This document shows positions 43,601-58,600 of a stretch of DNA of 64,000 nt, in pieces (position 1 is the first letter of the stretch; every line of letters begins with the position of its first letter). The DNA lies in NCBI GenBank assembly GCA_008933995.1, contig WARS01000034.1:511501-575500 (forward strand). The letters are read 5' to 3'. Made by a program: the position numbers and the translations under genes. The notes beneath the pieces are model-generated. The model was not told the origin of the DNA. It saw only the letters and a list, made by a program, of their open reading frames with translations, and ran no database searches. The DNA is from Datnioides undecimradiatus. Taxonomy: Eukaryota; Chordata; Actinopteri; Lobotiformes; Datnioididae.

Positions 43601-46600
43601 TGTCTGCCCTTAAAAATGTCTCTGTGCGAGTTTTCAGCCAATTATACGCAGAGTGACGGGGATTTGTGTGGCACCGTGAGCTCTGAAAGATGACTGGGTG
43701 GAAATGAAGTTGAAGAAAAATAAAAAGCCTATAATGGGAAACTGAGCCAAACCGGGTCCCAGAGGTGTCTTTAGTTATCTAAAGGTCAGGAGCCTCAGCT
43801 CTGAAAGAACACATTTTGTGCTCCAGACTTCAACTCAAAGGTTGAAAATATAGAATCATTTCCATTCATTTCATCCAGATTTATATGATATGAATAATCA
43901 CTAAAAGGGACTTGCAGTGGTGTGATTATCAAACCACGGACAGGTTCTAAAGGGATCAAAATCATTGCAGCAAAATACATACATTGTGCCCTACATTACC
44001 CACAATGCAACTTGACCACCAACAGCTCTGATTGAGATTGGGGAGCATTCTGGTAGCGGCAGGTAACGTAGCTTGGAGCTAGCTTCAAGCTCACGTCTTT
44101 TGGCTTTATACAACTATTTTCATAGATGCAGTGGTACTGCAACCCATGGAAACACCGAGGAGGGAAATCAGGTGTTTCCTTTAACAAAAGGTGTGAACAG
44201 CACATTGAAATGCATCATGGTTTTTAATAATATCCTCTGAAACAATGATGTGATGGGATCTGAGATAAAGCCAGAGGAGGATTATATAAATGAGGCCACA
44301 GCTTCTCCATTCTCAGAGGCCGTGTGGGAAAATCATCCTCACGCTTCACTCTAAACATGCCCGACATGCTAATTCCTCTCCACACCTGTTGAGGTGCTGC
44401 TGCAGCAGGTCCAGCCTTTGCTCCACCTCTCCGTAGGTGAGGTCTGTGTCGCTGTCGTCCTCCCCGGCCGGCGTCTCCTGACACTGGGCTGACTCCTCTG
44501 CACCCTCATCAGGCCGCTGACGCACCCACTCCTCTGCGTGGAGCTCTGGAGGGAGAGGTGTGTGTGCAAACAGACGTGAACACACACACACAGTAAATGA
44601 TCTGTGTTATGAGAGCAGTGCCTCGGGGGAAGCATCTTCCTGTGTTGTGCCCTCTCATCATTTAGCCTTTACTAAGCTCTGATGAGCTTAGCGCCTCCTG
44701 AATCCTAACATCTTTCCTACAGAGGAAAACACTCATCTGACCCCAGCTGACAGTCACACCCTCAGTGGGGTTTTTGTTCCCCTTCCTTTAGGTTTCTGCG
44801 AGCGATGGCGAGATTAAATTGACATTTTCTGTGTGTTTGTTTATGGGAATCAATATCACTCTGCTCTCTCTTCTGGCAGAAATCCTCTTATGGCTGCAAC
44901 AGCTGAATTATGGGATATTAAAAATCAACACGCTGACACAGTTTCACCATCTCAGCGAGGAATCTCACGGAGTTTAATGTGGCAGTTAAAATATAGGGAG
45001 TACCTGTGTGTGCATGTGTGCAGGAGCTTTTGTTCACACTGAATGATTTTATGGGGCTTAAGCCGACAGCACAGTGGCTTCCTCTGACTGAAGGAGGTCA
45101 TGTGAGGTCGGGCTGGAGACACAAGCTTGTGTTTGCTCAGCGTGTCGCAGCAGGCAGACGGTGAAAGTGAGGAGCTCTCCCTGGATCCCAGACGCAGCTC
45201 TCTGTGACGCTGCCCAGTTGAGCCTGCTGCTCCACGGGACGATTTTCAAATTGTCTTAAGTTGTTTTCTCTGGACAGCATCGCAGTTTCTACTTTTCATG
45301 TTAGAATAATAAATAACACACACAATCTCCCAAAATAAGTGAAATGTGACCTAACTGACCAGATCCAGTGATGTCAACAACATGATTTTACCTAATGTTT
45401 GCTGTAAATCCCTTATTTGGTCGTGACCTACGATCACAAGGGGGTGACCCCGGACTGGTTGCTGGATATAATCCTCTTACGTTTTATTACTGAGTGGGGT
45501 TTTAGGTTTCACCATGATGACACATAATCCTTGTTTGGATTTTTAATAGGTGTGACATTCCTCCTCTGGGGCTTAGGGATTTTTTTGGGGGCTTTTCTAA
45601 ATTAACTTCTGAGCCAATTACCATTCTGGAGTAAAAACTTTAGAGGACAAGCGCACACATTCACAGGAAATTTCTATTTAAACACAGATGGAATTAAGAC
45701 CGTCTCTGCAGTGCTATTTTGCTCATTTAAAATCTGAGTTTTTATATTTGGGCACAAACAGAAATCTGTAAAAAAAATGGCTTTTCTGGAGCCATAAATA
45801 AATCCCTCATTACTAAATAAACAGGATGAAAACTACTGCAGGAACAAATGAGCAGGATGTTTCGTCACCTTTGTACGTCTGGCTCTGCACGCTGTCTCCA
45901 GCCTGTACGTCTGGAGTGCCGCTCAGCCCGAGGCCCAGGGTGTGGTCCCTCACCACAGGGTAGCCCAGCACACCAGAACACAAGGGCCTCTGCTCCTCCT
46001 CCTCCTCCCTGCCTTCCTCTTCCTCCTCCTCCTCCTCCTCCTCTCCCTCCTCAGCGGACTCCCTCCTCTCCTCGGCAGCAGAGGACGCGTAGATTTTGGT
46101 GTCGCAGTAGGTGGCCACCGGCACCGTGTTGTGGGAGCCTACGGGGAGAAATGGTAATCAAGAGATCTGCTGGGGGAACACTGACTTCTCTGCTCAGTCC
46201 TCCTCGGGGGAAGCTGGGCTTGTCTCATTATCTTTGACAACAGGTAGCGAGTGTTTTGCTTTGGGGTTGAACTGAGGACAAACAATGTTAGAGGAGAATT
46301 GAGCAGTGAGCCTTTTATGTTGTAAACTCCTTGAGATGGATCATGTTGTGCAGGCGACAGTCGTTCTAAATGTGTTTACAAGTCAAGTGTGATTAAAACC
46401 TGAATTCTACATCTTCACACCTGACGGAGGGAGGCAGGATATGCTGGCTGCTGGACTGTGAAATGGACTGTTAGGTACATTCTCCGTCCTCACTTGTGTT
46501 ATATTGGGAGATGGTGATGCTGTATTCAGACGGACTGTATCCATGGTGACCAATTAGATTTGCCTGAATCGAAGCCAAACTGCTGAGTGCTGCTGTGTGG

Positions 46601-49600
46601 AGGCAGTGTCTCAGAGTCCCGAGTCTCGTGGCTGTTAGAAGTGAAATTACAACAGTTCCCACAGTGCAAGCCGCTCTCTCTCAAACACCCCATACATACT
46701 GTCATCTGACAGCATGGAGGCTGCAGAGTTTATCTGTAGTGTAACTGCTCTAAGGGTTTTCTCTAACCGGCGCTCACAGGTACTGAGGGGAGATTCATGA
46801 AGGAGGTTTAGTCTCTACTGAATGATCCTAATAAACAAAACAAAAAGAGGATTAATGACAGCGTGTTGTACAGCAGCAGTGAGCTCAGACCCGCTCAGTT
46901 TGCTGCAGCGCTCTGCTGTTATCATGTCATCCTGCTGCTGAAAATCATTATTCAGCATGTATAAGGTGCAATAGGACAACTGGTGGTGGTGGTGATGTTT
47001 TTTAATAGCAAGAAAATGAGCTGTTTTTAGAGACAAAGGGGTCTTTTTCCATTTGGATCATGTAACGTGTTCTGCGAAAGCGACAGATCAGCCTCCATAT
47101 GGTGAATACGCTGTTTAAATATCTTTAGATTGGCTGCGTGCCCCCTTGTATTTTTAATTGACTTTGAAAATGCATAAACTGCTGCTCAGTAGGAGGCTAC
47201 AGCCGTGGATCAGTGGATTTTATTAGCTTGTACGTTTGAGGAAAGCACCCGTGTTGACCGGAGTACTGTGCAGGTACTTTTGCATGAAACACTAATGCTT
47301 GTGTTAACAGGGCTGCGGTGAACAGCGAACCTTTGGGGAGAGCAACGGAGATGCTTTCTGTGTTTAAGCCTGAGGTGAAGCCTGAAGACATTTCCATGAT
47401 AAGTCAGGTCAGACTTATTCAAGTCCTCAGGTAGCTTTTCCTGAACAAGTAAGCCTGGTTTAACCTGTAATCTTGTTTCATAAAACATCCCCCTGATGTA
47501 ACAAGGCTATCAAACCAATGTGAGCGCAGCAGACCTTGAGTCCAAGAGTGAGGGAGTAAAGCTTTGGGATGTTAAGTGGAGAAAGTTTAAAAAAAAGTAA
47601 ATGCCGTCCCTGTTGGGAAAAAACACCGTTTTACGGTTTTATGAATCCCAGCAGCAAAAATAGCTGACTGTGGATTCTTTGAAGAAAAAAGGGATAGAAA
47701 GCATCAATCCTTATTTTATCACACAGGGAATCTCCCAAAGCCATACAAACAATCCCTCCTGTCACTTAGATGAAAGACGCAGCCACGCAGCCACGCAGCC
47801 ACGCAGCCACGCAGCCACGCAGCCACGCAGCCACGCAGCCAAAGTAAGACAAAGTAAGACAAAGTAAGACAAAGAGGAAGCTCTTATTAACTCTGCTTCT
47901 GCTGCTTTCACCTGAGTGGGAGTGTCTCTCCATTACTGACACGGGCATGTGTGGGCAATCAGTCTAATTTCACAGATCAGACTAAAACCGAGTTAAACTA
48001 AAGCCTGATGCGCACACAAAGAATCACACTCGCTGTTGAATAAATCACCTCTGCAGCTTTTGTACTTTATTAAAATCTATTTTTAGCAGGACTGGGTATT
48101 GTTTGAAAGTCTTTCATACCACTGTCAACACAACATGACCCTGCTTTTCATTTAATAATATGCAAAAACCTAAAGCATCAGAGTTTAATGCATGTCTGTC
48201 TTTTGTAAAAAATCCCTATTTTCTGATGTAGGCCTGTATGTATTGATTAAAGAATAAAAGAGATTAGGGTTACTGTTAATGCTTGTTTTGCTTGTACATG
48301 AATCTGCTGTTTTATTCTTAATGATCAGGAAATAGTAAAACATGGACATCTTTACAGAGGCCAACAGTCTGAATCTTAGATAAAGGCGTCTACTTAAATA
48401 TGGTATAAAGAAGCATATTGTCACATTGGAGGAAACAGAATCGGTCAAATATGTTAAAGAATCGGTTTATCATCTGCATTAAAGACTTAACAATAGATGA
48501 ACACCAGTGTTTCTGTCACAGTCCGTTGTCCTCAGCTCCTTTATACTGCAGGAAAAGCTTCTGTTTCAGCTCGGGAAATCCCAGCGGTCACCCAAAAGAA
48601 CCAAGCTGCACCGTCCACTGTGTTTACCTTCATTAAGTCATTAAATCACACAGCAGACTGGTCTGTTATAACTCGGAGACAACAGCACGGTAGTTTGTGT
48701 TCTCAAAATACACTGCAAATAAAATGTTAGTGTACTTTTTAACACATGTGGCCATCAAAACATGATGTATAGGAGAATTATATCTAAAATGGTGCTGGAC
48801 TGATAACTGATCAATAAACTCCTGCATCAAACTAATTTTTATTCTTCACTGCGATCATCTTTATACTAACTAAGTGCTGTGTGTTTTATTTGTGTGTTAG
48901 GACAATAATAAGTGTCTGAACATTAAAATCACAGGTGTGTCAATCACTGGTTCATGCTCCTGCTGTAATGAGGTCATTGCCCCACACCTGTGCACAGAGG
49001 AAGGGTGGGGCGTCACCCATGAGGTTATGATTTGCAGAGCCTGTCTTAGTACTTGAACGAAGCTGCAGAGGGACTGAGGTGTTGTTCGGCACAATAAATG
49101 ACACTGCTGAGAGCAAGTGTTAAAAACCTTGAACAGTAACATCATGTGGCTTTCATGTTAAAGCACAGCAGCAGTGGTAGTGTTGAATCTCAAACTGACC
49201 TGTGGAGGATTTCCTTTTGTAGGACACTCGTCTCGGACACTCGATGTCGTCCACTTTAGAATTAGTTCCTTGCTTGTTTGTCTGTAAAGAGACAAAGTAT
49301 GATCATGACACATATTAATGCATCAGAACAAGGTGTGATCACAAAGCTGTAAACAAGTGCAACACAGCATGCATGCAGCAGTCGGCAAACCATATTCAGT
49401 GTTGTGTCTATCATGTGACAAACATCAGAACCCGTGTTACATGTGTTTTTGTTGATCGTTTGCAGGCACACAATCCCAATTTCACCTTGGATCATGCCCA
49501 GGATCATCATCAGTGATGAGGGTGCAGACTATGATTGTGACCCAAGCAAAGAGTTTTCATTATGGAAGAGCCAAGGGCAGCAGGAGTGTTGGGAGGGATG

Positions 49601-52600
49601 CATCGCTGCACAAGGTGACTACTTCAAAGAAGATGGTGACCAAATGTAAATCAGGTAAGACTCATTCTCTAAACCTTTGTTTGCACATCATGAAGCTATT
49701 TGACGTGTCTGCATAAAGACGTGGTCGACTTCACTCCAGAGCTGCCGTTGCCTCTGCTGAACATGGATCAAATACGTCCTTAACTAAAGAACACAAACTC
49801 CTGCCGGCCTTGTAGGCGCACCGTGTATCTCCTGTTTTTTAATGTAATCCTACAGAACCTTCTCATGTCTCTCCTCTCCTGGCTCTCCTTTCCAGTCCTC
49901 TGAATAAATAACAGAAGGCCAACACAAAGTGCACTTCCTGCTTAAAAGATAAATAAAACAACTGACTAATGTGGATTCTTGATCACATAATGCCACAGCC
50001 CTTCCACGTCTCTCCACCGCAGTCAATTTATCATAATTACAGCGTACATCATGTCCTCTGTCCACCCCATCCTTAGTGCTTGACTAATACTCTGCTGTAT
50101 CTCTCACTTATCTTCCAGCAAATGTCTAAATTAGCCCTCGTGCTTTCATTCCCGCAACCATGGCTAAATTGGAGCACTAAAGAGAATTAATAAAAAAGCC
50201 ATTCATCCAATTGAAATGGACATGGCAGAGATATGGGACAAGGGATGGATGGTTTAAATTAAGCTAATGTTCTCTGCTTGGAGCTTTCTTACTGTAAAGT
50301 AAAGCTGATTGATCCAACTGTAATTTTACCTTAGAGTTTTCATCACGGAGGTCAAAGGTCAGCTCCAGGTTTGTGAGGAAGTGGTCGGCGAACTCCGGAT
50401 ACATATCCAGCACCTCTAGGATCTCCTCCCTCTGGATGGTGTGGAGGTCGCAGTAGCTCAGCGCCCGCACGTCTGCACAAGATTTCCCTGGCTTGGTGTA
50501 GAGGTGGATCATCTCGCCAAAAATGTCGTTCTTACCTAAGGTGGAAGAGGGCGGGGGAGGGGGCAATCAAATACAAGTTACCAACCCTTGAAGATAAAAG
50601 CTTCTCTCCTCATCAGCTCTTGGCTTCATCCACAGATGTGGAAGAGACTGTTTTGTTCTCTCAGTCATATGTAAATGCGCAGTATGTAGTGCAGTATGTG
50701 ATGACCTATAAAGAGGTGAGCCACCTGGCAAAGGAGCGCGAGCATGTTCAGGAGGCTAAAGGGCATCACAGCCATCCAAAAAAAGGATTTACACAATGCC
50801 AGTCAGAAGTCACACAGGCTAAACATTCCTGTCTCTGTTAGTGAGTAATGACCTACATGGAGAGGCCACAGGCTTTACCACGCTGCTTCAGCTGAGTATC
50901 CGTCTCATGTCAGGGATTACGGAGCACCAAAATGTTCATTACAGAAAAGCATTAAACAATAACTTACAAAGTCATAAAACAATCATTAAAGTTTAAATTA
51001 TTGCTATAAAATGTTTTATCCTTCTTATTTTCATAAAGACCGAATTTTGCAAGACTTTATTTTAATTTTATTTCATGACATGTTTTTCCTAAAATATCAC
51101 GCCATTAAGTTTCCATAATAATCTCCTTTTATGTCATTCAGTGGCTGAGTTACTTAATTCTGACTGCTTTGGGCTACTGTAGAGCCAGTCCTGCTCAGTA
51201 AAAGAACTTGAGGTCTTTTACTGAGCAGTAGATTATGATAACTTCAACCTCTGCTGTGTATTTAGTTTGCTGGTTTTTGCTGCAGGTCACATTTGTCTGC
51301 AACCATTTCATAATTAATGATTTATATCTACTGTGAGTGTGTGTAGTGTAATGTGTGACAGTGGCGTATATAGGCAAGGTGGTGTGAAAATGGAGTCATC
51401 AGCACTTCTCTTGCTGTAGCAGAGCAAATGTGCTGAGTTGTGTGTGACCTACAACTTTAACATCCATGCCTCTTGCTCATTATGACCCTATTGTGTCATC
51501 GGTTTTTGCCAAACCTTATTGGCTGCATGAAAACAGCCATTAAAAGAGAAAGAAATGCACAGAAGGCTTGGTGGGATACACCTGCCAGCCGCTGGGATGA
51601 GAGCAGAGGAGGGAGGGAAATGCGGGAGGGAGATGAGATTTACTGTGATTACATTTGGGTGCTGTCGATAAAACCGCGCGGCTCGGTGGCTCCTGTCATC
51701 GAGCGCTGCATCACGCCACACTGACAACCACGTGAAACTAACTTCCCTTCTCTCTCTGGCATTTCATTTCTCTCCTGAATTCCTCAATCTGCCCCCTTTC
51801 TTTCACTTCTTTCTCTCCCATCACTTGTCTTTTCCTTCCACCCCGCCCACTCGCTCAGCTCTCCATCTCTCCCTGCTTCTATTGTCATCCATCTCTATTT
51901 GAAAGCAATCATGCTCTCTCTTTTTTCTTTTTTCATCAACACAGATCCTCCGTTACCCTCATCCCACCATGTGTCCTCCCCCACTCTTTCCTGTCCTCTC
52001 CCTTCATCTGAGGCACGACTGTGAGGCAGCAGCAATCACAATGTTCTTTGAAGTAAGTTATTACAACATACCCAACAGGGATCTCAGCTGCCAACCCAGC
52101 CATATCACAACACACAGGAGCCATCCTCATTTAGCTGGCCCACCCGTGTCTCCACTATTGGAGGCGAGTTCAGGCAAAGCTAACTCGGCTGGACTGACAG
52201 GACTATCAGACGTCTCTTCTGTGGTTGTTGTTGAAGGGCTTCTGAGCTCCGTGCTGGCTCAACAACAGACCTGACTGGGCTAATTAGAAATGTGTAGACG
52301 TTCTGTGTACAGGAACGCTGAATGAATGTCACTAAGTTTCTACATCACAGTGCATGTGTGTGTGTGTGTGTGCACACTTGTCTCCTACTCGGCACTGGCA
52401 TTCCTTGCATCGTCAGACCTTGTATCCTACAGCCAGACAAGCTAATGGCTGCTTTTTCAAAATGTCTGTGTGTGCAATGGAAGGTATTTGGAGTGCCTAG
52501 CTTACAGTAGCTCAAGTCGTGGGGGTATGTGAGGTCTAATCTCAAGTCCAAAGAGGGTTATTAGGAGGCCCGGCCCTTGTAAACAACATATTTTCATGCA

Positions 52601-55600
52601 AATCTGCTGTTTTAAATACAGAGACTAAACTAATAAAGGAACAGTTCAATGTTTTTGTATTTTCATATCTTTCATTTTCTTGCACAGGGTTAATTATAAG
52701 ATCTGTAGCATACTGCAAGCTAAGGTCACTTAAACAAGTCAGGAGGTCACACTAATCCATAACTAACTACTGACACAGCAGACCCACCCAGGATGGCCAC
52801 CACGACGTCATCTTTGAGTATTTCGATGGAGCCGCGGGAGACAAAGTAGAGCGCAGTGAGCACGTCTCCACTGTGGACTAGCGTGTCTCCAGGGGGCGCG
52901 TGGGTGGTCTTGAACCTCATGGCCAGTGCCCGGAGGCAGCCCTTGGTGGCTCCGCGAAATGCTTTACACCCCTGGAGGAGGTTCTTGTTGAGGTGGAGGC
53001 AGATATCCGCCTGCAGGCACTCTGGGAAACCCTTCAGGACCTGAGTGTGAAACACAGGTCAAAGCACACATGATTGTGGTCAGATGTGATGTGGGTGTAG
53101 CAGTTTTTGTTTTGTTTTGTGTGTGTGCGTGCAGGCATTTGAAATGGGTGCTGAATTTTGGTTTCGGGGGTGAAGTTGCAGGTCAAATTGAGCGGATTTC
53201 CAGAGAAAATTTGATACAATTGCCACTTGTGTTCTTTCCTTCTTCTCAAAACCTATTTTACCCTGCAGTAGAAAATAGCCTGCAATGTCTTTGTGCACGG
53301 AGCTAAAATCCACCGTTTTCGCTGAGCCTTTCAGCAGCTTTAGCAGCAGACGAGAGACAAGACAGCACATTTAGAGACTGAGAAGCTGCAGATATATGAC
53401 AGCACAAGCTCAAAACACAGGTTTAATATTTGTTGTGTCTTCTCTCAGCGATTCTTAGGCACATTTGTTTTAAGTTGTAAGTTTAGTTATAAGTGACACT
53501 GCCTTCATGGACTGTGATGGTACACTATGACCCACAACCCGGCAAGTTTAGCACCAACAAACAGGAATAATATTCAATCTTGTCTCAAATAATTTCACTA
53601 ATGAGACATAACTTAATAATCTGAAGCCTAATCTGCAGTATAGTTTAATAAAAAAGAAGAGGCATTACAAATATTGACAGGTCAAGCATTCCTACCCATC
53701 CGAGTTAGCCCAGGAGACTGTTGAAAATACAATGAAAAATATTTAAGATTAAAATTTACATTTTGAATTTAACATTTTTTTTCTGGGGATTTTCTGATAA
53801 AAATAGACTTTTTTTCACTTACCCTTTAAAGACAAAGATACAGTGACCACTGACAAAACAACTAACGATCTCTGGACAACGTGAACTGACTGTGAAAGAC
53901 CACATTATCAAACTTATCGAACACCAGAACAGACACTGGAAGGCGAGGGGAGGGGGTTTTGAGGACATATAAACTGACACAAGAAAAAACACATCTCTCA
54001 TCTTTGTCATTTACACATTAAAATACAATGTGCTAATGACACGAGCACAGCAAAAAGAAACGTAGCCTGAGCTGGTTTTCTGGCTCCGACAGGCTTTTTG
54101 TTTGCTCGGAACAAAAACTGATCAGTAGATTTGGAAAGGAAAGACTGAACAACATTTGGCAAGCGCAGGTGCCACCGCGGAGCGTGCAGCCAAGCCTCCC
54201 ACAGTGGGAGGGAAACCTGGCAGCGTCCGGCGAGGCTGAGCCCACTCTCTCAGGCGTGATTCACTCTGTCTCTGGTACCAGATGAATATCATGGGGTTGT
54301 GTTTGAATACACAGATTTCATGCAAAAAGGGACCTCGAGGCGGGCCACGTGCAAGTCTGCCGGTAATGGACAATTAATGCGACCTGCGAGAAACTTTCAG
54401 TGCTCTGTGTCGTCTGCAGTAACAGTAACTGGCATGCACAAGAAGATACTGTAAGTCTGTCTATGATGTGGCATCACAGCAAGTGTTTACAGTATGTGTT
54501 CATGTATGTACAGATAAGACACTGGGGGAACATGTCCTCCAATAACATGCATGTTTGGACAGTAATTAAACAACTCCATATTAAAACCTTTACACTATCT
54601 GCACATAAAGCTAAAGGCTAACAGCTCTTGGTATCAGACATGGCTAGATGAAGCTCTACCACTGAGGAACATTCATATCAGCATTAGTTGTGTTAACACA
54701 TGTACCTCCTGCTCTTACCAGAGTGGTGGGGTCATTCCATTTGACATGAGGCAGACATGGAAAAGACAAACTTATATAAGTACCATGAACAGTATCATGA
54801 TGAGGAAAGCCAGAGTTACTGTCTGCATAAGCAGTAACTGTGGCTTTCATTTCACTTGTGGCTATGACTGAACATTGCACAGTATAATCAGGATGAAAAC
54901 ATTATACTATGCCAGTGACATAGCGAGATTGCTTCACAATGTGGTAAGAGCATTTTTTGGGGGGACAGGAAACTGGGCAGAAATGGTTCAAACTCACACA
55001 AATGATATTGGAAAGAGAAGAAGAAGCAACAGAAGAAAGCAACAACAAACTTAAAAGTTATATTTTGAGCTAAATAAAAGACTGATGCACACAGTCCCTC
55101 TCGTACCATGTTCATGTCGATGCCGTTGGTGTACGTCCAGGCGTGTTGGAAGTACTCCTCCAGCCTCTGCCTCAGCGGGTTTGGGATCTGGTGGAAGCGG
55201 ATGAATTCTTTGACCCGTAGCATCTGGAGGTGATACCTGGCCGTACCTGAATACAACCTCTGGATGATGGCGGATACGTTCCCAAAGATGCTGGCGTACA
55301 TTAGAGCTGGGAGAGAAGCCATACAGGGGATCGTTGAGCCACAGCGGCTGAGTCTGCTCAAGAACAGTACTGACTTCTACTTCCACTGCAGCTCCCTGCG
55401 TGTCAGCATTTTCTCAAGGAAAGACCTACCTGATGTAGTGTAAAAGCTCTCATACACAAGGAAATGCTTTAAAACACAATTGTTTTATACCTGAAGGTCA
55501 TAAAATAACATTAAGAAGTCAGTATCTACTCTCTCTGTAAGCCTCTCTATAACCTTTGAGTGAGCCCTGGTTGCATGCAGGTAAACAGTCCGCAGGGAGA

Positions 55601-58600
55601 AGAAGAATAGGCAGCATGCGTTGGGGACCCAACATCAGATTTAGATTTTTAGCAGCTTATTATGCATATGCAGGTACCTATTTATAGAGATTAGCTGAAA
55701 TGTTGTCTAGACCTGAAACAATGCAACGTCTTGTTGTTTGGGGGGTTCAGTAGGATGTTAATACTGTTTCTACTCTGACTCAGCTGTCACTCACATCCGA
55801 TGAGCATGACGCAGATGGAGAAGATCTTCTCAGAGTTGGTGTTGGGGGAGACGTTTCCAAAGCCCACACTGGTCAGACTGCTGAAGGTGAAGTAGAGAGC
55901 TGTGACGTACTTATCTTTGATGGAGGGGCCTGAGCTGGGGTCACTGTAGTTGTATTTTTTTCCTGCAGTGAATAAGAATTATACATTTTGTATGAAAATT
56001 GATGTTCTTAAAATTGTTTTAAAAAGCAAGCCAGAAAAACGAGAGATCACCTATCGACACCCCCAGGTTGTCCAGCCAGCCAATCTTATGCTCCAGGTAA
56101 GGCTTCTCCACGTTGCCAATGGCATACCAGATGCAGGCCAGCCAATGGGCGATGAGGGCAAAGATGCACATGAGCAGCATGAGGACGGCGGCACCGTACT
56201 CTGAATAGCGGTCCAGCTTACGGGCGACTCGCACCAGCCGTAGAAGACGGGCCGTCTTTAGCAGGCCAATCAGAGTGGTGGTCTGGGTAAGACACAAACA
56301 ATGCAAATATGCATGATTTAGTCAGGAGCAAATGTGTGATTGTTCGGATGTGCTGACATCAGGTGCTGTCCCTGCTTGTTGTGAACCCAGATTATTTATA
56401 TGTTGAGCTAAGTGTACTTGCAGGTCATCTTCAAATGATGCTGGAAACCTTTGGCTTTTAAATAATCTAATGTTTGTGTCTGGACTAAATTAGCAGTTCT
56501 GTCCACTCAACATTAGAAAATGACCCAGCGCCTCCACAAGGTGAAAGTCACACACACACTGTGTCTGATCTTAACACAGCAGCAGCAGATAAGTCCAGCC
56601 TCATCTCCAGTATGCGACTTATCAACCTTTTCCCAGCAATCAAAGTGAACAAGTTTGTTTGTCTTCTCTCAGGGTCGGCAGCTGGGGTCAGGGTCACGAG
56701 GACAATCAGGATCAGGATTAGAGATTCAAAAACATATGTAGTTTAGGAATGCTTAATCTTATACACACATACACCGCACATGGTAGACACACAGGCTAGA
56801 CAGCGGATCATTGCTGCCGGTGTAAACAGATCTTTCAAGGTCTCAGCATCCCTCAGTGTCAACGCAACTTCTCTGACTAAGATGCGGCTGCCTGTGGCTC
56901 TGCAAATCATGAAAGTCAGTATGGAACTGGCTTTTAGTGGAGCAGGCTGGCATGCAAATAGGCGCATGAGAGAGAGAGAGAGGGAGAGTCTGGTGATTCA
57001 TCCGCTTGGCCGATGATAAAACTGCATATTACGATGGCAAAATAAGCTCTGAAAACATAAATACCAGCAGCTTGGAACCTTTGTCAAAGCCTTGAAGCCA
57101 GTCAATGGGAAAAACAACAGCGTCTAAGCGGCCCCACACAATGCATACATAAAACAGAGTTGTGTGCATACATTACAATGTACACACACACTGCCTTCTG
57201 TTCTGTTTAATTCAAAGCACTTTAATCCACCCGTCTCAATTTTCAAGCCCTGCTAAATTAACACACAGACACTGGGAGGGGGAGCTGGGGAGACGGGGGC
57301 CAGCATGCAGCCATGACACAAGTTCCGATCTATTAGTGTCGCGCAATCTGTAAACACAATAAGTGAGACTTAGAGAATGCTAATAGGTCCTTCCACTCCC
57401 TCTCGTGCTTGACAATTATCCTAATATCCTTGGGGAAATCATTACCTGCAGCCACCTTATGTCTATACTTGCTTATTTGGGCCTTTTGTACAGGTGAGTA
57501 AATATCACATCTGTTATTCAGAGCATTAAAAGCGTGAACGCTGGTGGATTTTTATTTTTTTTGGAGGATAGATGATTCATGAGGGAGAGGTTGTCTCTGT
57601 CATGGTGAGGAAGAGCGCTGTAGCTGCTTGTGATGGGTCCATTAAAGAGCCTCCGTCCTCCCAATCTCACCCCTAAATCACCGCCATCATTCACTGCTGT
57701 GCATCCGGACAGCGCGCCCTTTTGCTGACAACTGAGCGAACAGTGAATGAATCATATATAGAAACAGATGAGCCCTCAATTATCCAGTGAACGTCGCCCA
57801 TGAGCACGCACCACTGAGTGACCTGCACAGATGACACAGCACACGCCGTATGATGTGGCCCACACAGTGTAATGTTGATTAAAATCTGGGCTTACTGTAA
57901 GTCGGAGGCGTTTGGGGCTGAGGAGTGAGGCTAAAGCTCCCATTAGCGACCAGCTGTATAAAACATATCCGCCGAATATCCCTCTGGCCATCTGCCACTG
58001 TGGCTTTTAAGGCTCGCCGGGCCACTTTAAAACACCAAGAGTCAACCAAGGTTGTGATGTAACCTTTGGACCCCGAACATGGACGCACATTTAATCAAAA
58101 GGTGTTGTCATATGAAATAAAGTAATACACCGTCATTTCCACAGCCTCTCACAAGTTAGGGAAACATGAAAGTGGCAGTGACTGACCTTTACAACCTGAA
58201 AACTCAACTTATGTAGCTCATGTAAACTTTCACCTGTAATATTCTCATTTTTCACATTAATCTAACAAACTTGTTAGAAAACAGTTGCTTATTTACACAT
58301 TCAACAGTTACGGAGCAACATTAACATTCATTTGGAGTCGTGTTTGTGTCCACCTGATGAGTGGAAGTCCAATATTTACTCTCCTTTTTAGCTCGGTTTT
58401 GCTCTCCACAAACTCCTGTGGGAAATATCAGGCTCTTTAGCTGCTAAACGCTCCACTATGTCACCAGATTGTCCCTGGCTGAGTCTGACTGCTGCTGATT
58501 TTTTAGTTTTTTAGCCTTTTTCACTGAAAACTGCTTCCTGCTGCAGCACAAAACAACACTGACAAGAGCAGCGAGTCTGAACCAGAGCAGTGAAGTTGTT

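Noticed and set aside
47777-47874. Possible CRISPR-like array
   Set aside because: Pure tandem 8-mers and 10-mers with no spacers, in a vertebrate intron.
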